In this document: one piece after another, positions 44,444 through 56,846 of the stretch | How positions within the stretch are numbered: position 1 is the stretch's first letter | How the letters are laid out: the number at the start of each line of letters is the position of its first letter | DNA from: Cladopsammia gracilis | Taxonomy: Eukaryota > Cnidaria > Anthozoa > Scleractinia > Dendrophylliidae | Assembly: GCA_022457155.1 (NCBI GenBank) | Contig: JAJGOT010000257.1 | Coordinates: 1,073,501 to 1,137,500, forward strand | DNA length: 64,000 nucleotides | Reading direction: 5' to 3' | Made by a program: the position numbers and the translations under genes | The notes under the pieces: model-generated | Databases searched by the model: none | What the model was told of the DNA's origin: nothing | Seen by the model: the letters and a program-made list of their open reading frames with translations, nothing else

Positions 44444-47400
44444 GAGGAGTACTCCACCACCCATCTACATCTCTATCCAATTTTCGAGTTTCTACCATTT
44501 GGTTGTGTCAGAATAAGAGACCTTTAGTTTTGAGTACGAGTGCGGCATTCGAATTTCAAACCAGTGACGTCCACCAGACTCTCACTTCTACCTGTTGTTG
44601 ACCAGTAGATAAGAAGACTCTAGGAATTATAAGATTGGTCTGACAAGTGATTGGGGACCTTAAAGACCCAGTTGTGCCCAATATGCATTGCGGGCTGCGA
44701 GCATCGGCGGCAATTTTCTTGATGGTTGGTCTCGTCCGTTTGCAACGGCCATGTGAATCGTTAAACGTTGCTCTTTGCCATTTATTTAAGTACCTTATTT
44801 ATCAGTATTTTAATTTTACAAGCTTGAGGAGAACAGAAGCACGAGACAATGTAGTTCCTTTCCACACGATTGAATGTTTGCGATTGAAAGTTTCACTTAC
44901 CTAATGTCCTTGTTATATCGCCAAATGCTACCAAATAGGATAAAAAGATTTCATAGAGCAAAACACAAGCAGTAGTTTGGAGATATGGATTACAGTTCAT
45001 TAAATTTGATTTCGTGTCAGGCAGTCAAGAAATCAAAATTGCCATTCTTGTGGAATTTTTCTTTTTTTAGCCATTATTTTGTCTCCAGTTAAAGTTTATT
45101 GCCATTAAAAATACATCCAACTTCCAGTTTCTGGTCATGACGTCCGGGACATCAAAGCCAAAGATCAAAAATTCAAGAAAAGTCTCCAATTTAATTTTGT
45201 AAAATATTGAAAAACAAAAGTACTGGTGAAGAGGTTTCATTTGAATGGTCACATCATAGGATTTTGTCCACAGACTAAAAAGGAAGAACTGGATTACATG
45301 ATTAAAACACGGCCTTCCACAGTCTACACTCCTGAAGAATTAGTTGGCCTGTTTTTCAAGTGGGTTGATCCACCCTACCCATGTAGGGCCCCTGCAACTC
45401 TGCCACATGTCAAAGGTCTCATGGAAAAGCTTACTTGTCTCTTAAAAAAAAACATGAAATTAAAGTCACTAATAAGCCCCTCAAGATGCTTCAACAGGAA
45501 TTCCCGGTACCAAAGTTAAGTCCATCCAAAGGAAAACAATGTAATGTTGTGAACAAAATTCCTTGTGCCACCTGTTCATGGAATTACATGGGAGAAACCG
45601 GCAGATCATTTGTCATAGAAAAAAAGAACACACCAGAAATGTAACATCGTCCTCCAAATTGCGAACTACCCATGGTCTCATGACTGTTGCATTGACTTTG
45701 ACAATGCTTCTATCATTGACACAGATAACTACCGCGTCAGAAAAACTTTGGAATCCTGGCACCCAGCAGCCACTTATGAAGTGGACAATAACTCTTGCCT
45801 GTTACCAAGACAATACTGCATTCTTTTGGACAAACACTCTTAATTTGTTTTTACAATTTTATGCATTTTTATTTCTTACATCATTTAATTCGTGCACGTT
45901 TTTTATCATTCTTTTTTTACCCTTCGTAGACTGCAGAACAGACAGCCGAAAGCTCGGATTTTTAAAACTTTTTTAACTTTATATATTATTTACTCAGTGG
46001 ATTACATTTCTTCATAATTGACTCTGGGAGTAAAAGGGTGTAGGTCCCTATTATCTAATCTCGTAGTCATAGTCAAATCTAACGGTCCCGATTCAAATGT
46101 TCTCCAACATCACTTTTCAGAATTTATTCTTTTTGTGTTGTTGTTGATGATTTTTATTTATTTTGATATTTTGGAAGGATGAGAACTAATGTTGGATGTA
46201 TTGTAGGTGCTGACCAATGTGCCTTCATGGTGTGACAGGGTATTGAGACATTCTTTTCCACAGACCAAAATCAATTGTACTTCATATGGTGAGTGCATCT
46301 TTATTATCCTTATTATATCCTTATTATGACTATACCAAGGTTGTTAAATGTTTTTCTAACCGTTTTAGTTAATTACATTTGTCCAAAGTTTGACTACAGT
46401 GTTGTCTTGAAGGTCGGTTGAATTACTCTCAGAAATACTCCCCACCCCCAACTCCTCTCACTCAATGTTGTCTTGATACCTGATGAGTTACTCTCAGAAA
46501 TGCTTCCCCTTCCCTTCCCCCTCCCCTCAGTGTTGATTTGAAGTTCTGCTGATTTACCTGGCTTCGTTTCGTGGCGAAAGCAACATTGACAGGGGTGGGT
46601 GGGGGAGGGAGGGAGGGGATTGTACAATGCCGAATTATCCCAGTCCAATTTTAAAATGTTTGTCACATAGGTTGTACATTGAATGTCAGAACCAGTGATC
46701 ACTGGCCTGTTTTCTGTACATTTGATATGCCTCTGCCTTTCATTGTTTCGCCAGGTATGTTTATTCTATTTGAAAATATTTACTTATACAGGATCACAAC
46801 TAACAGTAAAATGTTAACTTAAACAAAAAAATACAAGCAAAACGTAGTCATTTGAGGTAAAAACCTTAGCGTTAGTACTATAGTGTTTATGATGCAACAC
46901 ACTTTTACTTTCAATGTTAGGAGGTCATAACTCAGTTAAAATAATTGACTTAGCGTTAGTAGTATAGTGTATATCAAATTAGATGCTTATGTGGCGTTCA
47001 ATTCTGGGAGGTAGAAAGTCAGTTGAAGTTATAACTTTAGGATAAGTGGTAGAACGTGGAGCAAAGCAGATTGTTTATAAGTATTTAATGCTAGAAGGTT
47101 GTACATCAATGAAAAGTAATTACCTCAGAGCGAGTAGTATAGTGTGTTGTCGAAGACTGGGGCTTTGTGATTGCGTGATGTTCAGTGACATTCGATCACC
47201 CACGTGGTGTGTAGAAATTATTACCGAAGCCATTAAAAACCAATTAGTGATTGTGAGATTAAGGATATCTGTGACAGATACCGGAAATTCCTAAATATTT
47301 AGTTCGCATGCAATGTATGAATATAAGAGTTTTGTATTAAATTTCTGAGTCTGAGAGTGATCGTGAGCCTGAGGACTTGTTGTGCACTGAAGTGACTGCG

Positions 47401-50400
47401 CCAATAAACCCAATTCAGAGATTTGTGTGGATCAAAGCCTAGTGATTTGTGAGTATATTTAGTCCTCAATTTTTCTTGTGAGTTCGTGGGGGAAGACCGC
47501 TATTGGAGGCTAGCGTTTCTCCACAGTGTATCAAATTAGACATTTATGTTAGACAGTTTTCAATGCTAAGAGGCCGTAAGACCTGTGTTTAATTCTAGGA
47601 GGTCGTAAGTCTGTTGAAGTAAAAACCTTAGCATTAGTAGTATAATGTGTATGATATTAGACACTTTTATAGTGTTTAATGCCAGGAGGTCGATAGTCAT
47701 TTGAAGTGTGTATAGTAACTGTTCAATGGTAGAAGGTTGTAAGTCAGTTTAATTAATTGCCCTAGGATGATGGAGACCCAACAACAAATACAACCCACAT
47801 ATGATAATGAATCTGGGAATGTAACACAGGTCTCTTATTGCTGAGATGCAAGCCTTATCACTGCTGTACCATGCCTGCTTCCCACAAACCTCGAATTAGA
47901 TACTTAAATAGTGTTTAATGCTTTGAAGTCTAAAGCACGTTGAAGTAATTACCTTAGCATGAGTAGTATAGTGTGAACCAATTTAGACACTTTTAAAGAC
48001 GTTCAGTGCTAAGAAGTTCTAAGTCAAATTCTAAGTCTTATTTTCGTATTTATTGTTATCTGTCAATTATTTTATAGTGAGCTCCTGGAATTGTTTGGTG
48101 TGTAGCAACCTGCCACGATTAACTTTAGTTATTTGCGGGTTGCTAATATAATTTGTTTTTATTATTATTTGTAAATAAATTGTTGTTGTTGTTGTTGTTA
48201 GTAATATCCTTAGCGTGAACAGTATAGTGTGTATCAAATTGGATATTTTCATACAGTGTTCAATACTAGAAGGTCGCAAGTCAGTTTAAGTAATTGTCTT
48301 GTTTTTTTTTTCTTTAGATCAAACTATTCCAAAGAGCCCGAAGTCTGAAGGTTGTAAGATAATATTTCATACAATCGGAGCAAAGGTATTTATCAGACCG
48401 TATTTCTTGAACCAAGTGTTTCTTAAGCGTTCATCAAGGCACTTAATGAGAACTGTAATTCTGAGAACAAAACCCATAGAACATTCTTGATGTGTTTCGT
48501 GTACCATATTCCTAATATCAAGCTGTGAAAAAAAAAAAACAAGAAGTAGGGCTTAGCTTAGCTTTACCATTTAATTTCCCCATAATTGTTATAATATGCC
48601 TTCTACCAACCTCGGCATGGAAAGCGAAAATCTGGCAGGCCGAAAACAATGTTCCACCAGTATATTGCCAAGGTCATAAACAGCGAGCACCCACCACTAC
48701 CAGAGGAAATTAGACGGATGGCGCAGGATAGGACACAGTGGGGAAGGATCGTGGCCGACTGCCTTGCAGCCGGCTGAGTAGTAGTAGTAGAGTATTGTTA
48801 TAGATGTTTTATAAAAAGAGGATGTATATGTTTTTAAAAATTGTTGAAGGTAGCTTTTGAAATGTTATATTCATTCATCAACTTTCATTTCTCCTTTTTT
48901 GGTACAGATCAAAACCAACAGTAAAACTCAGTTTTACGTTGAATTTCACTCCACTTGCTTTGAAGGTAAATATCATTTAGTTAAGTCATAAATGTTTTAA
49001 AGGAAAAATGGATTATACAACTCAGAGATTACTGGCATGTCCATAAAGCCACTGGATTACACAAATACTTAACCATGCAGAAATGTTTGGGCAATCCTGC
49101 AAATCTTCTGGGAAGTAACTTGCAGTTGGCCAACATCCCACTCAGAGGGAATAGCAACCATCTTAGTTGCTTAAATCTCCAAGAACTTGTATAAAACACA
49201 CTTGTGTTTGCAAACCACCAAGGCCATGGCCAATTTGAAGGTCCTAAATTCTTTTAGTGCATTGGTTAAATCATTTAGTATGTTTTTTTTGTTTTTTAAG
49301 AAATGAAAAGGACTGACAAGAACAATGTTATAGACTCAAGCAAAAAGCATTTTGATGAAGAAAAGTCCAGTGGGCAGTATTCCTATCCTGAATGGAATAA
49401 GAGTGTTATTCCTCATGTAAGTTCAGTCACTGTCACAGTCAATTTTGCTTTTGGTATTTTTTAATCAAGTTCAACAAACGTCACGGCTCTAACTTTCACG
49501 AAGAAAGTAATTAAGTAAAATATTATTTGGGTTCTGATATTTGAATAAGATCAGTCGTGGAACAGATGTAAGGTACATATATGTTACATGTATTGTTTAT
49601 TTGCCCCAGCTCTATCCAATCATATCAGACCATAACTACCTAGTGGAGCAGCATCTGTTACTTGCCATCAAGTCTGTGGACAATGATGAATCTTATGGTA
49701 AATAGCAGTAATGCAATACAGTCAACTCCTACATTTCGGGCACTTTAATATGACAGACAGGTGTTACAGTCGCCGCGAAAAGTCATCAGAGAACCATTCC
49801 TGAAAAGAGTCCTTCCTTTCAATGCAATCTTGCCACTGTAGACACCAAATTGTGGTTTTAAAGGTGCTCATTACAATGGGAGTTGGCTGTAGAATATACT
49901 TACTTAATGAGCCATCTAGCTTGATAAAAAGATATCCAGTTCCAGTTGAAATGGTTTAGGTACTGTTAGTTTTAGACAATCTACTTTCAGATTTAGGTAA
50001 TCCAGATTGTTTGGATTTTCATTTTAGCTTGAACAAAAACCCGAAAAAAGATCGATCCGTTCTGTTTATCATCCCCAAGCCTCTCTGCAAAGGTCCCATG
50101 TTCGGGTGCAGGCTCCCAACAACCACGTGCTATTGATCTGAAACTAGTTCGCCAAATAGAACGCACAATCTGTAACCTGATTCAGATACCAATCTCAACG
50201 ATCCACCTCCAGACGTGGATCGTTCAGATTGCAATCTAAAATTGGTTTATCCCTAAATTGGACGGCAAATCGAATTACCAATCCGAGTCCTGATTGAGAT
50301 TGGTGTAAATGAACACAGTCTTAACTGGATACTCTGTGAATTGCACAAATTAAAGTGAAAACAACGCGCTTTGGCATCACTGGTTTGGCTTTACAGTGGC

Positions 50401-53400
50401 TTACGTCCTATCTATCTGACCACACTCAATTTGTGAAAGTTAGTGGCACTACATCGCATCCATTGAAACTTACAAAAGGCGTTCCACAAGGGTCGGTACT
50501 GGGTCCGCTATTATATTCCTTATATACGTCACCTCTCGGGGATATTTCTAGGCAGCATAATATGAACTTTCATTTTTATGCCCATGCTACACAACTCTAC
50601 ATTTGTTTCAAAACATGTTGTCCTGATGAGATGGAGTCCAGCAAATCTAGAATTGAGACTTGTGTCCGTGATGTTGATTTATGGATGCTCCACAATGGGT
50701 TAAAGTTTAATAGGGATAAAACTGAACTACTAGTACTCTCTTCGTCCTACCGTCCAAAAGCAAGCATACATAAGTTCGCCGATGTAGATGAAATCGTTGA
50801 CTGTTCATCTACTGCAAGGAATATTGGTGTTTTATTCGACGACTCCTTAACGATGATATCTCATATTAATGCAATACGCAAAACAGCATTTTTTCATTTA
50901 CTTAATATCTCAAAAATTAGGAAGTTTCTCACTGTTGACACTACTAAACTTATCGTTTCTTCCTTCATTTGTAACTTCAAAGGTGGACTATTGTAACTCT
51001 CTTCTGTATTGATTACCGAAATATGTACTTCATAGACTTCAGCGGATACTAAACTGCGCTGCAAGACTTGTTTATCAGTCAAATAGATATGACCATATCA
51101 CACCACTGCTTTTGGAGCTTCATTGGTTACCAATTGAACAGCGTATTATCTTAAAGATTCTCCTAATCACCTTTAAGGCTCTCAATGGACTAGCTCCTTG
51201 TTATATTACAAATCTTCTGTTGTATTATCATACTCCAAGAACTCTTCGTTCTTCAAGTAAAAAACTGCTAATCAGACCTAAATGGAACCTCAAGACTTAC
51301 GGTGGACAGTCATTTGCTGTTGCCGCTCCGTCACTCTGGAACTCACTGCTGGATTTTATCAAGAACGCCGACTCTGTTAACATTTTTAAATCTAAACTTA
51401 AGACTCTTCTTTTTTCACAAGCTTATGATGATCATTAACTGCTATTTATTTATTTCTTTATTTATTGAATTTTCATTTATGTTGATTTATTTTATTTGAT
51501 CTTAGCTTGTATTTTAAGGTGCACATTACCCATCGCATTTGGAACGGCCAAAATATATGCACAGGCCCTATGCACTGGTCAGCGGAATTACCAAGAAAAG
51601 TTTACAGTTGAAGGAAGGAGTGAAAATTTGCATAATTGTCCCCGTATTTTGTATCTCATTCAACACTTTGCGTATTCATGAGATAAAATGCATTGCTTGA
51701 TATGACCCAATTATGTGTGTTGTGGTGTAGTGTGAAGACACTGGCTGGTGGAAAAAATTGTGACAAAGCTCAGGGCTGCAAATAACGGTCGGTCATCGGA
51801 CAATGGCCGACCAAAATTTGCCATTGTCCGACGAAATCGCAACCGTGGTCGGACATTATGTCCGGAAAACTTGCAAATGGCTGACCGTGTTTGAAATCGC
51901 CATATAATGCATTGCAAACCCTTGGGTACTGAATACGTCATGTATGCCCGCTTGTAATGCATGGTAAATAATGTGATGTCTGACCAAATTTTTCGTTTGT
52001 CTGACCAAAATGGTGCCGAAGTCGGACAAATGTCCTTTCATGAAAAAATAATTATTTGCAGCCCAGAAGCTTGTAATCCAATGATTTTAATATGCGTTTT
52101 TTGTGATCCAGGTGAATGCTGTATAGCACTGAGGACTATGATCAATGTTATTCCTCAGGAAAGTTTTGGAATCGTATTGTCACATTCTGGCGAGAAAACA
52201 GGAGAAATGATGTGAGTATCCACAATATGTTTTGTCCTTAAGAACAATTTCAGTCACTTAATTTATTCTTATTTTTCACGTTAATGTGTTTCCACCAATA
52301 GCGTCGCACAATTTCTTCGATTCGCTCTGACGAAGGGTTAGCGCTCGAAATGTCAGCTTTTCAATTTGAATCTCTACAACCCTGACAGTGTTGTATCGCA
52401 GAGGTTAAAGGGAATCTCGGCTAGAAAACATATTTCTTCTAGATCATTAGTTCGTGTCATTGTTAAACTGGTTTACGGGTTTTGAAGGTGATTACAAACC
52501 TTTAACTCTTGAATACTGGGCATTTTGTTTCTGCATTTTTTGCTTTCAAATTTCTCGCGCGCCGTCATGTTTGTTTTCGCAAAGTTTGATGGGAAATTAT
52601 GACGTCATTGCGTTGTCGTGAGCTTTCAATACGACGGTTTAAGTCAACATCACGTAAATTTATAAATATATATATATATATATATATGCTTTTAATGCAT
52701 TTTTGACTGAATATTGTACGGTTCTACCGCGAAATCTTCTGTAAACTCCATATTGACATCTTCGACAACGCAATGACGGCATAAATTACCATAAAAGGAA
52801 ACATGGCGGCCCGCGGGAAATTTAAACTGAAAAAAGAACACTTCACATTCAGTAACCAGTTACGGAGATAACAACTTAAAACCCCAGCCTGAGTTAAATA
52901 TAAGCATTACCAATACTTTGGATCTAAAACTGTTTTTCAGCCGAAGTTCCCTTTAATAATACCACTATACGCTCTTGCTCTGTTGGTCTTGTCAAGGAAT
53001 CTGTAGTTGGAACATTCTAGGAAAAATTGCACAAGTGAATTAATTATTGCACTTGTCATGATGCCTAGCTATCCTTCTTGCCAATTTAAACTCTATCCCG
53101 CTAGCGTAAATTCCGTTCCAAGGCTGTTTGGTTCAGATCTGTCATACACCGAATGCAAATGTGGCTGCCAATTTAGTATTCTTTTATGTGTATGTAAATT
53201 AGCCTGACTGGCCTCGTTAGCATGTGCAAAGTTCAAAAGAATGTTTACTCGAAAATGAGGCTAGTCAGGCTAATTAACATACATAACTAGTAAAGTCGCA
53301 CACGAGCCAGATGGCCCACACGGCCAGAGCTTAACCCGGTTTCTGTAGCATGAAGCAACTAGGAATATTGCTACTCCCCCCTGGATGTCTAAGGAGACAA

Positions 53401-56400
53401 CACGACGACAGAGACCAGGCTTCGAACCACCGACCTTCAAGTTGAAAGTCCGACGCACTAACCACTAGACCACTGTGTCTCCACTAAATTAACATACATG
53501 TAAAGGAAAAATTAATCGGCCGCCATATTTGCATTCGGTGTATGATCGCTTTGCCTCTTAAACCTGTTGTCCACTTTTAGTGACAATTTTCGTTTTGTCA
53601 GCTTTCAAATCTCTTTACGGTGACCAATTTACCTTATTAACTCAGTTGATAAAACCAAATTTTCATTTTTCACTTCCCACCCCTCCCCCCCCCCCCCCGT
53701 CAGCTTTTGAATCTCTTAACGGTGGCCAATTTACCTTATTAACTCAGTTGAGAAAACCAAATTTTCTTGTTTCACTTCCCCACCCCTCCCTCCCCCCGTC
53801 AGCTTTCAAATCTCTTTACGGTGGTCAATTTACCTTATTAACTCAGTTGAGAAAACCAAATTTTCATGTTTCACTTCCCCACCCCTCCCTCCCCCCGTCA
53901 GCTTTTGAATATCTTTACGGTGGTCAATTTACCTTATTAACTCAGTTGAGAAAACCAAATTTTCATGTTTCACTTCCCCACCCCTCCCTCCCCCCGTCAG
54001 CTTTTGAATATCTTTACGGTGGTCAATTTACCTTATTAACTCAGTTGAGAAAACCAAATTTTCATTTTTCACTTCCCACCCCTCCCCCCCCCCCCCCCGT
54101 CAGCTTTTGAATCTCTTAACGGTGGCCAATTTACCTATCAACTCAGTTGATAAAACCAAATTTTCATGTTTCACTTCCCACCCCTCCCCTCCCCCCCCCG
54201 TCCCGTCAGCTTTTGAATCTCTTAACGGTGGCCAATTTACCTATCAACTCAGTTGATAAAACCAAATTTTCATTTTTCACTTCCCACCCCTCCCCCCCTC
54301 CCCCCCGTCAGCTTTTGAATCTCTTAACGGTGGCCAATTTACCTTATTAACTCAGTTGAGAAAACCAAATTTTCATGTTTCACTTCCCCACCCCTCCCTC
54401 CCCCCCGTCAGCTTTTGAATCTCTTTACGGTGGCCAATTTACCTTATTAACTCAGTTGAGAAAACCAAATTTTCATGTTTCACTTCCCCACCCCTCCCTC
54501 CCCCCGTCAGCTTTTGAATCTCTTTACGGTGGCCAATTTACCTTATTAACTCAGTTGAGAAAACCAAATTTTCATGTTTCACTTCCCCACCCCTCCCTCC
54601 CCCCGTCAGCTTTTGAATCTCTTAACGGTGGCCAATTTACCTTATTAACTCAGTTGAGAAAACCAAATTTTCTTGTTTCACTTCCCCACCCCTCCCTCCC
54701 CCCGTCAGCTTTCAAATCTCTTTACGGTGGTCAATTTACCTTATTAACTCAGTTGAGAAAACCAAATTTTCATGTTTCACTTCCCCACCCCTCCCTCCCC
54801 CCGTCAGCTTTTGAATCTCTTTACGGTGGTCAATTTACCTTATTAACTCAGTTGAGAAAACCAAATTTTCATGTTTCACTTCCCCACCCCTCCCTCCCCC
54901 CGTCAGCTTTTGAATATCTTTACGGTGGTCAATTTACCTTATTAACTCAGTTGAGAAAACCAAATTTTCATTTTTCACTTCCCACCCCTCCCCCCCCCCC
55001 CCCCCGTCAGCTTTTGAATCTCTTAACGGTGACCAATTTACCTATCAACTCAGTTGATAAAACCAAATTTTCATGTTTCACTTCCCACCCCTCCACCCCC
55101 CCCGTCAGCTTTTGAATCTCTTAACGGTGGCCAATTTACCTATCAACTCAGTTGATAAAACCAAATTTTCATTTTTCACTTCCCACCCCTCCCCCCCCCC
55201 CCCCGTCAGCTTTTGAATCTCTTAACGGTAGCCAATTTACCATATCAACTCAGTTGATAAAACCAAATTTTCATGTTTCACTTCCCCACCCCTCCCTCCC
55301 CCCGTCAGCTTTTGAATCTCTTTACGGTGGCCAATTTACCTTATTAACTCAGTTGAGAAAACCAAATTTTCATGTTTCACTTCCCCACCCCTCCCTCCCC
55401 CTACCCCCGTCATCTTTTGAATCTCTTTACGGTGGCCAATTTACCTTATTAACTCAGTTGAGAAAACCAAATTTTCATTTTTCACTTCCCCACCCCTCCC
55501 CCCTCCCCCCCGTCAGCTTTTGAATCTCTTAACGGTGGCCAATTTACCTATCGACTCAGTTGATAAAACCAAATTTTCATGTTTCACTTCCCCACCCCTC
55601 CCTCCCCCCGTCAGCTTTCAAATCTCTTTACGGTGGTCAATTTACCTTATTAACTCAGTTGAGAAAACCAAATTTTCATTTTTCACTTCCCCACCCCTCC
55701 CTCCCCCCGTCAGCTTTTGAATCTCTTAACGGTGACCAATTTACCTTATTAACTCAGTTGAGAAAACCAAATTTTCATTTTTCACTTCCCCACCCCTCCC
55801 CCCCCCCGTCAGCTTTTGAATCTCTTAACGGTGACCAATTTACCTTATTAACTCAGTTGAGAAAACCAAATTTTCATTTTTCACTTCCCCACCCCTCCCC
55901 TCCCCCTCCCCCCCGTCAGCTTTTGAATCTCTTAACGGTGACCAATTTACCTTATTAACTCAGTTGAGAAAACCAAATTTTCATTTTTCACTTCCCCACC
56001 CCTCCCCCCCCCTACCCCCGTCAGCTTTTGAATCTCTTTACGGTGGCCAATTTACCTTATTAACTCAGTTGAGAAAACCAAATTTTCATTTTTCACTTCC
56101 CCACCCCTCCCTCCCCCCGTCAGCTTTTGAATCTCTTAACGGTGACCAATTTACCTTATTAACTCAGTTGAGAAAACCAAATTTTCATTTTTCACTTCCC
56201 CACCCCTCCCCTCCCCCTCCCCCCCGTCAGCTTTTGAATCTCTTAACGGTGACCAATTTACCTTATTAACTCAGTTGAGAAAACCAAATTTTCATTTTTC
56301 ACTTCCCCACCCCTCCCCCCCCCTACCCCCGTCAGCTTTTGAATCTCTTTACGGTGGCCAATTTACCTTATCAACTCAGTTGAGAAAACCAAATTTTCAT

Positions 56401-56813
56401 GTTTCACTTCCCCACCCCTCCCCCCCCCGTCAGTTTTTGAATCTTTTCACGGTGGCCAATTTACCTTATCAACTCAGCTGATAAAGCCAAATTTTCATGT
56501 TTCACTTCCCCACCCCTCCCTCCCCCCGTCAGCTTTTGAATCTCTTTACGGTGGCCAATTTACCTTATTAACTCAGTTGAGAAAACCAAATTTTCATGTT
56601 TCACTTCCCCACCCCTCCCCCCCCCGTCAGCTTTTGAATCTCTTTACGGTGGCCAATTTACCTTATCAACTCAGCTGATAAAGCCAAATTTTCATGTTTC
56701 ACTTCCCCACCCCTCCCTCCCCCCGTCAGCTTTTGAATCTCTTTACGGTGGCCAATTTACCTTATTAACTCAGTTGAGAAAACCAAATTTTCATGTTTCA
56801 CTTCCCCACCCCT

Positions 56814-56846
<33 letters not shown>

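Noticed and set aside
28813..44446. ATT microsatellites as a CRISPR-like or regulatory array
   Set aside because: Simple slippage repeats, two of them seeded by retroelement tails; no spacers.
53580..56481. Several long plus-strand open frames (up to 246 codons) rich in HVSLPHPSLPPSAFESL
   Set aside because: They are read-throughs of the ~99-bp minisatellite, whose unit is often a multiple of three; frames change at units of other length. No start context, splice logic or non-repeat homology.
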